A DNA stretch of 36,778 nt from Porphyromonadaceae bacterium (GTDB lineage: Bacteria; Bacteroidota; Bacteroidia; Bacteroidales; Dysgonomonadaceae). The stretch spans positions 1-36,778 of the forward strand of contig JALHIE010000020.1 in assembly GCA_022840285.1 (NCBI GenBank), read 5' to 3'. The notes below the pieces were generated by a model, which worked only from the letters and a program-made list of their open reading frames with translations, searched no databases and was not told the origin of the DNA. Positions 9,018 to 17,991 of the stretch are shown here, piece by piece; the first letter of the stretch is position 1; each line of letters opens with the position of its first letter. The translations under genes and the position numbers were made by a program.

Positions 9018-9043
9018 AATGAAATTTTTATTTTTTATCTTTG
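9011..9043 (+). promoter_or_regulatory. Promoter of the sialidase gene
   Basis: TTTG (9011-9014), 21 nt spacer, TATCTTTG (9036-9043). The predicted start site at about 9050 lies between the two possible ATGs (9048 and 9069), which supports initiation at 9069. The -33 box overlaps the end of trmN6. Confidence 0.65.
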
Positions 9044-9068
9044 CCGAATGAGCCGCAATTCCATTTTA

Positions 9069-10706
9069 ATGAGAAAAATCCTGTTACTAACTTTTTTTAT
9101 CCTTTTGCCGGTATGGTTTGTGCAGGCAGGTGATACCCTTTGGGTAAAACAAACGCGAATTCCTATATTGACAGACCGCATTGACAATGCTCTTTTTTAT
9201 ATCAGGATCGACGCGAAAGAGGTCGAAAAACTGACCGAATTGAAACTTGAATTCTCCGAAAGTGCCAACCTGGATGAAGTGGAGTCTTTAAAACTCTACT
9301 ACGGAGGAACCGAAGCCGTTCAGCGGAAAGGCCAAGCTTTTTACTATCCCGTACAATACCTGTCGGGATTCGCGCCGGGTAAGACCCGCGAAGCAAATCC
9401 TTCCTATTCGGTGAAGATCATTGAACAAAAATCGCCCGGGAGCGAAGTGATCTTTTCGACGGATTATCCCCTTTTCCCGGGGATCAACTATTTCTGGATC
9501 AGCATTCAAATGAGCTCCAATACCTCCCTGTTATCGAAAATTGATGTGAAACTGGTTTCAGCAAAGCTCGACGATAGAAATGCTCCCCTATCATTTGCCA
9601 ACAGCCCGCAAACACATCGGATGGGAGTGGGTGTTCGCCATGCGGGAGACGATGGTGTTGCCGCTTTCCGCATTCCGGGCCTGGTTACCAGCAATAAAGG
9701 GACGTTGCTGGGTGTTTACGACGTCCGGTATAACAACAGTGTGGATTTGCAGGAACACATCGATATCGGGTTAAGCAGGAGTACCGACAAGGGGCAGACC
9801 TGGGAGAAGATGCGTATTCCGGTTTCTTTCGATGAATATGGAGGATTACCCAAGTCACAGAATGGAGTAGGAGATCCTTCTATCCTGGTGGATAAAAAGA
9901 CCGGGACCGTCTGGATTGCTGCCTTGTGGACACACGGAATGGGGAATTACCGGGCGTGGCACAACTCGCAAGCCGGCATGGATGAAAAACGGACGGGACA
10001 GCTGGTACTGACAAAAAGTAGTGACGACGGGAAGACCTGGTCAGAGCCTATCAACATTACTTCACAGGTAAAAGATCCTTCGTGGCATCTATTGCTGCAG
10101 GGTCCCGGAATGGGAATCAACATGCAGGACGGAACATTGGTTTTCCCCATTCAGTTTATCGACTCTACCGGGATACCCAACGCCGGCATCATGTATAGCA
10201 AGGATAGCGGACAAACCTGGAAAATCCACTATCCTGCGCGGACCAACACGACGGAAGCTCAGGTAGCGGAAGTTGAACCCGGGGTGTTGATGCTCAATAT
10301 GCGTGATAACCGGGGCGGAAGCCGGGCCGTTTCCATAACTAGGGATCTGGGAAAAACATGGGAGGAGCACCCGTCAAGCAGAAGCGTCTTGCAGGAGCCG
10401 GTTTGCATGGCCAGCCTGATCAAGGTGGACGCCGGCGAAAACGTATTGGGTAAAGATATCCTGTTGTTCTCCAATCCGAATACCACCGAAGGAAGACATC
10501 ACATCACCATCAAAGCCAGTCTGGACGGGGGATTATCGTTTCCCGGAGAATACCAGGTATTGCTGGATGAAGATCCCGGTTGGGGCTACTCTTGCCTGAC
10601 GCTGATCGATAGGGAAACCGTTGGAATCCTTTACGAAAGCAGCGTGGCGCACATGACTTTCCAGGCGGTGAAGTTAAGGGATATTATTAAACAAACCGGA
10701 CTATAG
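9069..10706 (+). CDS. nanH: Exo-alpha-sialidase (GH33), exported
   Basis: Neuraminidase of about 545 residues that releases terminal sialic acid from glycoconjugates, in the periplasm or at the cell surface. It has a signal peptide (MRKILLLTFFILLPVWFVQA) and an N-terminal beta domain (about 20-170) of the BNR-associated type seen in Bacteroides, Tannerella and related sialidases. The six-bladed propeller follows. The arginine-triad motif FRIPG is at about residues 200-204, and a further triad region is MRDNRGGSR. Asp boxes (S/T-x-D-x-G-x-T/S-W/F) appear as STDKGQTW, SSDDGKTW, SKDSGQTW, TRDLGKTW and SLDGGLSF. It is followed after 31 nt by a broken esterase gene. No sialic acid catabolic genes (nanA, nanE) lie in this window. 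Confidence 0.95.
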   Translation: MRKILLLTFFILLPVWFVQAGDTLWVKQTRIPILTDRIDNALFYIRIDAKEVEKLTELKLEFSESANLDEVESLKLYYGGTEAVQRKGQAFYYPVQYLSGFAPGKTREANPSYSVKIIEQKSPGSEVIFSTDYPLFPGINYFWISIQMSSNTSLLSKIDVKLVSAKLDDRNAPLSFANSPQTHRMGVGVRHAGDDGVAAFRIPGLVTSNKGTLLGVYDVRYNNSVDLQEHIDIGLSRSTDKGQTWEKMRIPVSFDEYGGLPKSQNGVGDPSILVDKKTGTVWIAALWTHGMGNYRAWHNSQAGMDEKRTGQLVLTKSSDDGKTWSEPINITSQVKDPSWHLLLQGPGMGINMQDGTLVFPIQFIDSTGIPNAGIMYSKDSGQTWKIHYPARTNTTEAQVAEVEPGVLMLNMRDNRGGSRAVSITRDLGKTWEEHPSSRSVLQEPVCMASLIKVDAGENVLGKDILLFSNPNTTEGRHHITIKASLDGGLSFPGEYQVLLDEDPGWGYSCLTLIDRETVGILYESSVAHMTFQAVKLRDIIKQTGL

Positions 10707-10737
10707 ATATTTCAGGAGCATTAAACATCAACAACAT

Positions 10738-11512
10738 ATGAAAAAATATTTATTCATTTTCAGCTTATTATCCACCATGGTTATGGCTCAAGAAACTCCT
10801 ATCCTGCTCTTCCCGGATGGTGCGCCCGGAGAAACAACAAAATTGAAACAAAAAGACGATCTGTCAGGCAACAAGGTAGCCGGATGTCCGGTGCTTCGCA
10901 TCAGCGATGTGAGCGAGCCTACACTGACGTTTTTCCCGGCTCCGGCAGATAATAACTCGGGCGCCACCATCATTGTGAATCCGGGAGGAGGATACAATAT
11001 CCTGGCATACAACCTGGAAGGAACGGAAATCTGCAAGCGGTTCAACAGCCACGGAGTTAATTGTGTGCTGGTGAAATACCGCGTGCCCCGACGGGAAGGG
11101 CTTGAAAAGCATCAGGCGCCGCGGCGCCCATTTAGCGGCCATGGCGAGCAACAGCTATGCCGAGCGTACATACCCGCAGGTAGATAATTTTGATAATGCG
11201 AGTCTTCGTCCCGATTTTTGTGTCCTGATCTATCCGGCATACCTCGACGGCGAAAATTTCTCCATCTCACCCGAATTGAAAGTTACCGAAAAGACGCCGC
11301 CCACTTTCATCGTTCAAACCCAGGACGACCATCGGTTGCTCAACAGCAGCCTCTTCTACTACTATGCGCTCAAAGAAGCAAAAGCCCCTGTTGCTATGAG
11401 CTTGTATCCGTCAGGAGGGCACGGTTATGGACTGCGGAACACGGGCGATCTGGTAAATGAATGGCCTTTTCGTGTCATGAGTTGGCTGCACGATATAAAA
11501 ATGGTGGAGTGA
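10738..11512 (+). pseudogene. Exported alpha/beta-hydrolase (esterase), internal deletion removing the nucleophile
   Basis: The first part, from a signal peptide (MKKYLFIFSLLSTMVMA) through NPGGGYNILAYNLEG (oxyanion-hole HGG-like motif) to KYRVPRREGLEKHQAP, matches the N-terminal half of Bacteroidales alpha/beta hydrolases of the COG0657 type. At about 11114-11130 the frame changes, and the C-terminal half continues in another frame (GAHLAAMASNSY... to WLHDIKMVE, stop 11512). Between HQAP and GAHLAAMA an intact member has about 30 residues including the nucleophile elbow G-x-S-x-G; here they are missing. The Asp (QTQDDH) and His (SGGHGYG) of the triad remain. The downstream ORF can be read only from a Met unrelated to the protein start. 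Placement after a sialidase suggests a former sialate or glycan O-acetylesterase (inference). Confidence 0.85.
11115..11128. repeat. 14-bp perfect palindrome at the esterase deletion joint
   Basis: GGCGCCGCGGCGCC reads identically on both strands and sits exactly where the two halves of the hydrolase meet. It could be the scar of a deletion between short GC-rich repeats (gcgcc), or a hairpin that caused loss of sequence during replication or sequencing. Confidence 0.7.
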
Positions 11513-11520
11513 TTCTTGCC

Positions 11521-12687
11521 TTAAAAGAGGCAGTGCATGTTTTTATAATTGAAGAGTTTGATCTCGGCGGTGTCGTTCTCGAAATTTCCGGCATACAAGA
11601 CTGCTTTATCCGTCAACCTGCCTTTTAATAATGTATTCAGCGAACGGATTCCCGTTTCGAAATCGGGATGGTAGGTTTGCGATGATTTGATTTCAATGGC
11701 TGAATAATCGCTCCCGTTTTTGAATAGCAAGTCCACCTCAACGCCGTTGCTGTCGCGGTAAAAGAACAAATTGCTTTCTTTACCCCGATTGTAACGGTTT
11801 TTAAGTGCTTCCATCACGATAAAGTTTTCGAACAGGTGGCCACGCATTTTGTCCCTTGTCAGCTGCTGTTCCGTTTCTATGCCTAACAAATAACAAGCCA
11901 AACCGGTATCGCAGAAGTAGAGTTTCGGTGTTTTGGTCAACCGTTTCCTCATATTTTCATGAAAAGGAGTTAGTAGCTTGATGATATAGGATGCCTGCAA
12001 GACAGAAAGCCAGGATTTGACGGTATTGGCGGAAACACCCACTTCGCCCGACAGTTCGGAGGCATTGAACAAGCTGCCTATGCGCGCGGCACACAGCCGA
12101 AGGAATGTTTGAAACTGCATCATGTCTTTTACCTGCAATACGTCACGCACGTCTCTTTCCAGGTAGGTTTTCACATACGACGGATAGAGAAGGTCGTACC
12201 TGTTCTTTCCCGCATACAAAGCCGGAAAGAAACCGTGGAGCATGACCTCGTCCAATGTTTTTTCATCTGCCTGCTTTTTGACTTCGTTGTACGACAAGGG
12301 CATTAGCTCCAACATGCCGGTCCGTCCGGCAAGCGATTGGGTAATCTGCCTGATGACCGAGAATTGCGAGCTGCCCGAAAGCACAAAACGTTTTTCGGGA
12401 TTCTCATCTACCATTCCCTGAATGTACGACAGCAAGTCGGGCGTATGCTGTACCTCATCCAAAACCATGCCCTCGGGATGGCGGCTGAGGAATCCGGTCG
12501 GGTCGTTCATCGCAAAGCGCCGGATATCCAAGTTTTCCAACGAATAATAAGGTAGCTTGTCAAAAACCTTGCGTAACAAGGTGGTTTTCCCCGATTGACG
12601 CGGTCCTGTCATCGTAATGACGGGAAAATACCGATGCATATCGAGCATCACGGGCGTTATGTCTCTTTTGATAAATGAGTTAATCAT
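11521..12687 (-). CDS. AAA ATPase with DUF4143 domain
   Basis: Protein of about 388 residues. The N-terminal AAA_14 ATPase has Walker A GPRQSGKTT (about residues 28-36), Walker B GMVLDEVQ and sensor LSGSSQFSV. The C-terminal part (about 190-350) is DUF4143, with a winged-helix-like stretch (SGEVGVSANTVKSWLSVLQASYIIKLL) and the nuclease-like end FYRDSNGVEVDLLF...AIEIKSSQTYHPDF. Such ATPases are common, multicopy and poorly understood in Bacteroidales. I start at ATG 12687; the frame extends five codons upstream only to a TTG. Its 3' end nearly touches the convergent esterase pseudogene (8 nt). The gene reads in the same direction as the capsule operon but has a separate character. The cellular role is unknown. 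Confidence 0.85.
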   Translation of the reverse strand: MINSFIKRDITPVMLDMHRYFPVITMTGPRQSGKTTLLRKVFDKLPYYSLENLDIRRFAMNDPTGFLSRHPEGMVLDEVQHTPDLLSYIQGMVDENPEKRFVLSGSSQFSVIRQITQSLAGRTGMLELMPLSYNEVKKQADEKTLDEVMLHGFFPALYAGKNRYDLLYPSYVKTYLERDVRDVLQVKDMMQFQTFLRLCAARIGSLFNASELSGEVGVSANTVKSWLSVLQASYIIKLLTPFHENMRKRLTKTPKLYFCDTGLACYLLGIETEQQLTRDKMRGHLFENFIVMEALKNRYNRGKESNLFFYRDSNGVEVDLLFKNGSDYSAIEIKSSQTYHPDFETGIRSLNTLLKGRLTDKAVLYAGNFENDTAEIKLFNYKNMHCLF

Positions 12688-12738
12688 GTCATATTTATGC
12701 AAATCCGAAGTTGAACTGCGAATTTACATAAATGCGCC

Positions 12739-12756
12739 GGATTATCCAAATAATCC
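12739..12756. repeat. Inverted repeat upstream of the DUF4143 gene
   Basis: GGATTAT (12739-12745), loop CCAA, ATAATCC (12750-12756): a perfect 7-bp dyad about 52 nt upstream of the DUF4143 start and 60 nt downstream of the autokinase stop. It has no T-tract on either side, so it looks more like an operator or a mRNA hairpin than a terminator. Confidence 0.4.
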
Positions 12757-12815
12757 ACACAAAATATTCGGGAAACTTTTGGGCAATTGGCAATGGCCGC
12801 GCGAGCATCGGACTT

Positions 12816-15221
12816 CTATAATCCCAATATCCGTTTATACAAAGGCTTTGGGTTAACATTGCTTCCATACCCATACCCGTAACCGTATCCGTACCCGTAC
12901 CCCTGTTTTTCGGGGTCCATTCCGTTGAGCAGCACGCTCATGTTCGGCATCTTTCCCGATTCGTACAGCTCTTGAAGGTCGGGAAGCGCGCGTTTGTCAA
13001 ACAGTCCCGAGCGCACCACATAGATTGTCCGGTCCGCGACGCGGGCGCATAACAAGGCGTCCACGACAACGCCATAGGGTGGATTGTCCAGCAGGATATA
13101 GTCATATCTTCCTCTTAGCTCCTCAATCATTGCGTCAAACCGTTCGCTTTTCAACAGTTCGGCCGGGTTGGGGGGCAGTGTTCCGGAAGTGATGACATCC
13201 AACCGACTATCCGCATCCGCGGTGTGTATCAGTTCTTGCAAGTTGTCCTCCATTCCGCCTAAATAATTCGACAAGCCTGGCCGTTTTGTTCCCATTCCCA
13301 TTCTCTCGGTTAGTGATCCTGTCCGCAGATCCAGGTCGAGTACGATAACTTTCGCGTCGGTTAAAGCCATGCTCATGGCCAAGTTTATGGTCACGAATGT
13401 TTTACCGGCGTTTGGGTTGGTCGATGTCAGCAAGATCACCTTTCCGCCACCTTTTTGTCCCGCATTCATGAACTCCAGATTGTAACGCACCATGTTAAAG
13501 GCCTCACAAATGGGTTCACGGCACTCTTCCTTCACCACAAGGCCACTCTCGGGCGTTCCCTTTTCCAACGGCACTTCTCCCAGGAACGGAATGTTTGTTG
13601 CCTCTTTCAGTTCTTTCCGGGTATGCACGGTGATGTCGAGCAAGGAGTGTATGTAAAGCCAGAGTGCCGGCAGTAAAACCCCGGCCAGCAGACTGATCAT
13701 CAAAACTTGCGCCTTTTTGGGTGTCACGGGCGAGTTTGTCCCGTCGGCCGGATCCACCACGCGGCAGTTGCTTTCCGTGATGGTCAGCTGCAACTCGTTC
13801 TCTTCCTTCTTGTTCAGCAGGTATAGGTACAACTCCTCCTTTATTTTCTGCTGCCGCTCCACGCTGATCACGTATTTTTGTTGTGTGGGTACGAAGGCTA
13901 TCTTTCCCCTGTTTTCCCGCTCCTTGTTCTTCATGTTTTCCGTCTGTATCTTTAGGCCGGCGATCAGGTTGTCCACGGCTTTGGATATGGCGAGGCGCAT
14001 CGACGCCAGCGTGGTGTCCAGTTCCCGCACCAATGGGTTGTTGGCGCTGCTGTTGGACATTAGCTTGTTTCGCTGTGCCAGTGTTGTGTTATACTCACCT
14101 ATCTGATTTTGTATGCCGGCTTCGGCGATGCCGATGCTTGCCGGGATGGGTTCCGTTTGTTTTGCCCCGTCCCGAAGATACTCTTTCATGTATTCCGCCA
14201 TCTTGAGTTGGTTTTCCACGTTAAGTCCTTCCGTGTCTAACCGGCTCGAACTTTGCAGGTATAAGGCGCTTTCGGAGGTGATGTCCGTCAGTCGGTTTTT
14301 CCTCTTGTAGTTTTCTATTTCCGCGTCTACCCCGGCCAAGTCAGCTTCGATAATGGCCAACCGCTCCTTGATGAAGTTGGCTGTGTTGATTACGATCCGG
14401 TTCTTGTCTTCAATGGCGTCCTTCTTATACACTTCTATCAAAGTGTTCAATACGTCTTCCGCGCGGTTCGCATTTTCGTCTTTCAGGCTCAGGTTGATGA
14501 GCGAGGATTGCTTGTTGGGCGCTTCCACGTTCAGCCTCAGGTTGTAGTTGTCCGACACGGCTTTCAGGCTGCTTTTCGTTACCCGGACGGGTATTCCCGC
14601 ATACGCTGCCGATGTTGTAGGCGGCACGGTCACCACCAATTTCCCCACCGCTGTTTGCACGGTATCACCGGGTTTCACCACCCGTTTTTCGTTTTCCCTT
14701 CCATTTGCCCATTTCAGGTCTTTCAACTCCACGTGGCGGTCTTCCAACAGGGTGGCTGTAAGGCTTAAGCTTTGTCCGGCATCCATTCCGGGAAATTCCA
14801 CGACCAGCGGCGTGGCGGTGTACAGCTCGCGTTTACGCAATCCGCTCCGCACCTTGTAACTCACGTCCAGCCTCAGTTCTTTTGCCACCTCATACATCAG
14901 CCGTTTGCTCTTGAAGATGCCTATCTCGTTATCCACCGTGCTTCCACCCAGGCGGAACAGGTCTTGAAACGCGGCCGCCTCACCCATTTGTCCCCCTTTC
15001 TTGTCGTCTTTCACCAATACCGTGGCCGTACGCAAGAACGTCTTCGGCGTGCTTCGCACGTAGAGGAATCCTATCAACCCACACACCAATATCGATAAAA
15101 TAAACCATTTTCGATGATGCAACAGCGTGCCAAACAGCTCCGCCAATGTGGCATTCTCCCGTTCGGACTTCTCGTTGAAATCAAAAAAGTCCATCTCATC
15201 CAACCTATCTTTTCTCATCAT
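12816..15221 (-). CDS. Polysaccharide co-polymerase / tyrosine autokinase (Wzc-type BY-kinase)
   Basis: Inner-membrane protein of 801 residues controlling polymerisation and export of the capsule or exopolysaccharide. The N-terminal Wzz domain starts with a membrane segment (WFILSILVCGLIGFLYV, about 34-50), followed by a long periplasmic coiled-coil region (to about 490) with a GNVR-like part. The second membrane segment is VLMISLLAGVLLPALWLY. The cytoplasmic BY-kinase domain (about 560-770) has Walker A TSTNPNAGKT, Walker A' VIVLDLDLRTG and Walker B YDYILLDNPP. The tail has six alternating Gly-Tyr units plus one further Tyr, the expected autophosphorylation cluster. Two adjacent Met codons are possible starts. 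It follows the Wza-like gene by 15 nt and is the last gene of the locus. The Walker A has Asn-Ala where many members have Gly-Glu. Confidence 0.95.
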   Translation of the reverse strand: MMRKDRLDEMDFFDFNEKSERENATLAELFGTLLHHRKWFILSILVCGLIGFLYVRSTPKTFLRTATVLVKDDKKGGQMGEAAAFQDLFRLGGSTVDNEIGIFKSKRLMYEVAKELRLDVSYKVRSGLRKRELYTATPLVVEFPGMDAGQSLSLTATLLEDRHVELKDLKWANGRENEKRVVKPGDTVQTAVGKLVVTVPPTTSAAYAGIPVRVTKSSLKAVSDNYNLRLNVEAPNKQSSLINLSLKDENANRAEDVLNTLIEVYKKDAIEDKNRIVINTANFIKERLAIIEADLAGVDAEIENYKRKNRLTDITSESALYLQSSSRLDTEGLNVENQLKMAEYMKEYLRDGAKQTEPIPASIGIAEAGIQNQIGEYNTTLAQRNKLMSNSSANNPLVRELDTTLASMRLAISKAVDNLIAGLKIQTENMKNKERENRGKIAFVPTQQKYVISVERQQKIKEELYLYLLNKKEENELQLTITESNCRVVDPADGTNSPVTPKKAQVLMISLLAGVLLPALWLYIHSLLDITVHTRKELKEATNIPFLGEVPLEKGTPESGLVVKEECREPICEAFNMVRYNLEFMNAGQKGGGKVILLTSTNPNAGKTFVTINLAMSMALTDAKVIVLDLDLRTGSLTERMGMGTKRPGLSNYLGGMEDNLQELIHTADADSRLDVITSGTLPPNPAELLKSERFDAMIEELRGRYDYILLDNPPYGVVVDALLCARVADRTIYVVRSGLFDKRALPDLQELYESGKMPNMSVLLNGMDPEKQGYGYGYGYGYGYGSNVNPKPLYKRILGL
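12865..12900 (-). repeat. Hexanucleotide repeat encoding the tyrosine tail
   Basis: On the plus strand six units of the form CC(A/G)TA(C/T/A) run in tandem; on the coding strand each unit gives Gly-Tyr. Because the unit is 6 nt, gain or loss of units would change the number of C-terminal tyrosines without shifting the frame. The units differ at one or two positions, so it is not a perfect microsatellite. Confidence 0.7.
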
Positions 15222-15236
15222 TGTCTATTCTTTTGT

Positions 15237-16028
15237 TTATTTAAAAATGAGTATAGCCAGCGACGTTAGTACGGAGACTATCGAAGCGAACGTGCCTATG
15301 CTGCGATTTTGGTTTATTTCACGTTGTCCGGACCGTGCCTTGTTCGGCTCAACATATACGAGGTCGTTCTGTTTCAGGTAATAAAAGGGAGAGTCCATCA
15401 ATTCTGCGCTTCGCAGGTCTACCGACCCCACCATCCGTTGGCCGTTCTCTTCCCGGATAACCTTCACGTTTTCCCGTCGGCCGTAGATGGTCAGGTCCCC
15501 GGCCCGGCTCAGCGCGTCTAACAGCGTGATGCGGTCGCTGTTCACTTCAAATGTTCCCGGCCGCGCCACTTCGCCCATTACCGCCACTTTGAAGTTGAGG
15601 AATTGGATGGTAATGACCGGATCGTTCACCAGGCCCCTTCCTGTCAGTTCCTGTTTCAGCCGTTCCGCCAGTTCGAAGCGGGTTAACCCCCGCACCTTTA
15701 TTTTGCCCAATTGCGGGAAGTCTATTTCCCCCTCCTTGTCCACCAGGTAGCCCAATATCCTGTATTGCCCCCCCGTGTATCCGGCGTTCGTGATCTGGTA
15801 GCTTACCATGGGGAGGTTGAACATCTGCGCCAACTCGGGGTTCTTGCTGTTCACCATGATGGAGAGCAGGTCGTCCGTGTTTATGCGGATATCATAATCC
15901 TGTCCCATTTGCCGCCGGTAATCTCCCGGCACATCTTGCAGGTAGGCAATCTGTTTCTGCGACGCGCATCCTGCCAGAAGGTACAGCCCCAGCGCCAGGC
16001 ACCCCCACATTTTCATTTTTTTCTTCAT
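15237..16028 (-). CDS. Polysaccharide export lipoprotein (Wza/BexD family)
   Basis: Protein of 263 residues forming the outer-membrane/periplasmic export channel for the polysaccharide. It has a lipoprotein signal peptide with lipobox LLAGC (Cys about 21). The Poly_export domain follows (about 45-130, YDIRINTDDLLSIMVNSKNPELA), then an SLBB-type domain (about 145-220, VAVMGEVARPGTFEVNSDRITLLDALSRAGDLTIYGRRENVKVIRE). The C-terminus is a hydrophobic helix (FASIVSVLTSLAILIF), as in short Bacteroidota versions of Wza. Two near start codons (MKKKM and MKMWG) both give a good signal peptide. Partner of the tyrosine autokinase encoded immediately after it. Confidence 0.95.
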   Translation of the reverse strand: MKKKMKMWGCLALGLYLLAGCASQKQIAYLQDVPGDYRRQMGQDYDIRINTDDLLSIMVNSKNPELAQMFNLPMVSYQITNAGYTGGQYRILGYLVDKEGEIDFPQLGKIKVRGLTRFELAERLKQELTGRGLVNDPVITIQFLNFKVAVMGEVARPGTFEVNSDRITLLDALSRAGDLTIYGRRENVKVIREENGQRMVGSVDLRSAELMDSPFYYLKQNDLVYVEPNKARSGQREINQNRSIGTFASIVSVLTSLAILIFK

Positions 16029-16112
16029 ATATATCTATTATTAATGTTATGTTTAATATTATATGCCGAATAATAAATTCAACATGTTTTTATCAATTGT
16101 ACCTATTACAAA

Positions 16113-16898
16113 TTATATGCGTTTATGACTTTTTACCATGAATTTTTTTACACCGTTTTTCAAATTTTGCAAAACCAGTTCCTTTATCCATTTTGGACCA
16201 AACCAGTTCCATCGTTGCGGATGTACGGTTATCATTACCTTGTCGGGCATTTTGCCGGCATTTATTGCAGCAATAAGTTCTTTTGTTGTGTGAAATGTTA
16301 ACCCTTTCTTTTTCCACTCCTCTTGAAAGTCCTCTATTTTATCTCTTACACTCACTTTATAGCCGTCCCATCTCCTACCGGTATCAGTCAAATAAAACAT
16401 TTTTGTAAAATCGGTATCCAAATAAGGCTCACCTATAATGCCCAAATCTCTGTACGAGTACTTTTTCCAAATATCTTTACTGTCGTAAGGCGAGCGTGGA
16501 CTTCCGTGCATGCAGATGGTTTTTACATCAACCAAATTACGCAAGTTGCTCAAATTGTTTTTAAAATCGATATAAGCTTTGGCAACATCTCCTTTGCAAG
16601 TTGTGAGGTTTTCGTAATGGTAGCCCACTTCGTGCCCCAATTCCGCAACTTCTTTGATGACACTTTCGTTCCAACTCTCCGGAACTGCCCTGAAATAATA
16701 CACCCCCTTAATCCCCAGTTCATGTTCGAGGCGTGCCGTACGCAGGGAATTGAACGACAGTAAATCCACATCGTGCCGGAGTACCACCAACTTGTTTGGC
16801 AAAAGGGAGGTTAGGTACTCATTAAAAGAGAGAAAACTATATTGGGCTTCCAATAAAGATTCCAAAAAGGAGCGATATATTTTAACGGTAAAGTCCAT
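16113..16898 (-). CDS. Polysaccharide deacetylase-like protein
   Basis: Protein of 261 residues without a signal peptide. It carries NodB-like metal-binding motifs: LVVLRHDVDLLS (motif 1, HDVD) near residue 39-45 and ELGHEVGYHYE (motif 2, H-x(3)-H type) near 88-98. Later it has ICMHGSPRSPYD and VMITVHPQRWNWFG, plausible further active-site histidines. Similar proteins occur in O-antigen and capsule clusters. They could act on a nucleotide-linked or lipid-linked sugar in the cytoplasm, since no export signal is seen. The substrate is unknown. It is separated by only 5 nt from the DUF354 gene, so they are co-transcribed and probably act in one modification step. Confidence 0.75.
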   Translation of the reverse strand: MDFTVKIYRSFLESLLEAQYSFLSFNEYLTSLLPNKLVVLRHDVDLLSFNSLRTARLEHELGIKGVYYFRAVPESWNESVIKEVAELGHEVGYHYENLTTCKGDVAKAYIDFKNNLSNLRNLVDVKTICMHGSPRSPYDSKDIWKKYSYRDLGIIGEPYLDTDFTKMFYLTDTGRRWDGYKVSVRDKIEDFQEEWKKKGLTFHTTKELIAAINAGKMPDKVMITVHPQRWNWFGPKWIKELVLQNLKNGVKKFMVKSHKRI

Positions 16899-16903
16899 AC
16901 GCT

Positions 16904-17986
16904 TTATTTAAAACGATACTGATAATCGGGATTTTCTTTCATTATTCGCTTGCTTTCGGGATAGTTTTCGATGAACCAAACGAGGAAGGCGGTAACGTCT
17001 ATCTTGTCTTCCATCATTAGTTTTCTCCGTTTTATCCACGCTTCCTTTTGTTCGGTTTTGCACAACAAGTCTATTCCCATTTCCGTCGCTCTCTTTTGAT
17101 CTTTCTCGGATTCTGTAAGGTTATACATCAAACTGTATTCTCGTTCGAAGTGAGAGGTGCAGAAAGTGCTTTTATTGTTTAGGTAAATGGCCGGTACTCC
17201 TAAAATAACAGCCTCCTCTGACATAGTACTGCTCTCTCCAAAAACCAGAGACGAATAAGCAATTACATCATGTATTTTTTCAGGTGGCGTTGATAATCTA
17301 AAAGGTTCAAGTTCTTGTGGCAATTCTTTTTCCGATGAAATAAACACCTTTGCATGTTTTGCAAACTCCAGTACAGTATTGATTTTATTTTGTGCAGAGA
17401 TGCCTTTTTGACCAATATCGTGCGAGGCATTCCAAGCAACAAAACGGATAAGTACATATTTATCGTCAACCCCTATTCCCAATTTGTGTTTGATGGATGA
17501 ATCGGGTGTAAAACGATAGGGGTGCAGGTAGCTTAAGGCATGGTATCCATTATAATGTATCTCTTTAGACGAAACTTTGGGATGATCGTAAGAGCCTGTC
17601 AAAATTACATCGGTAAAAGGGGCATAAAGTCTGATCTGTTCCATGTTGTAGGTATCCTCAAAAGATATATGAAGCTTGCGTATTAGCCAAGCTACATGTG
17701 CTGCGTAGGGAGAACCATGACTTAGAAATATGTCGGGTTTATGTTTTCTGCAAACTTTCCACATCAGGTAATCGAATTTCAGCATTCCATAAATTTTACC
17801 TAATGTTGATTTGTACTTCTTTCCAAACGAAACAAAATTGAACCCATTGGCTTGCAATAAGGCAATCTCAAATTCTTTGTCTCTGCAAGTAAAAAGGATT
17901 TCATTTCCTTTTGCCTGCATATCGTGCGCAAAATTTTTAAAAAGGTGTACATGTGCAGGGTGTCCTATATCTATTAGTATTTTCAT
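16904..17986 (-). CDS. DUF354 family glycosyltransferase-like protein
   Basis: Protein of 360 residues beginning MKILIDIGHPAHVHLFKNF, the hallmark of DUF354, a GT-B fold family related to UDP-GlcNAc 2-epimerase/MurG-like enzymes and found in surface glycan clusters of bacteria and archaea. Other visible pieces are SHGSPYAAHVAWLI, EDTYNMEQIRLYAPFTDVILTGS, YVLIRFVAWNASHD and VFGESSTMSEEAVILGVPAIYLN, the last resembling the nucleotide-sugar binding end of GT-B proteins. The stop lies 6 nt before the next gene's start. Sugar and acceptor specificity cannot be read from sequence. The codon use is AT-rich like its neighbours. Confidence 0.85.
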   Translation of the reverse strand: MKILIDIGHPAHVHLFKNFAHDMQAKGNEILFTCRDKEFEIALLQANGFNFVSFGKKYKSTLGKIYGMLKFDYLMWKVCRKHKPDIFLSHGSPYAAHVAWLIRKLHISFEDTYNMEQIRLYAPFTDVILTGSYDHPKVSSKEIHYNGYHALSYLHPYRFTPDSSIKHKLGIGVDDKYVLIRFVAWNASHDIGQKGISAQNKINTVLEFAKHAKVFISSEKELPQELEPFRLSTPPEKIHDVIAYSSLVFGESSTMSEEAVILGVPAIYLNNKSTFCTSHFEREYSLMYNLTESEKDQKRATEMGIDLLCKTEQKEAWIKRRKLMMEDKIDVTAFLVWFIENYPESKRIMKENPDYQYRFK

Positions 17987-17991
17987 ATTGA

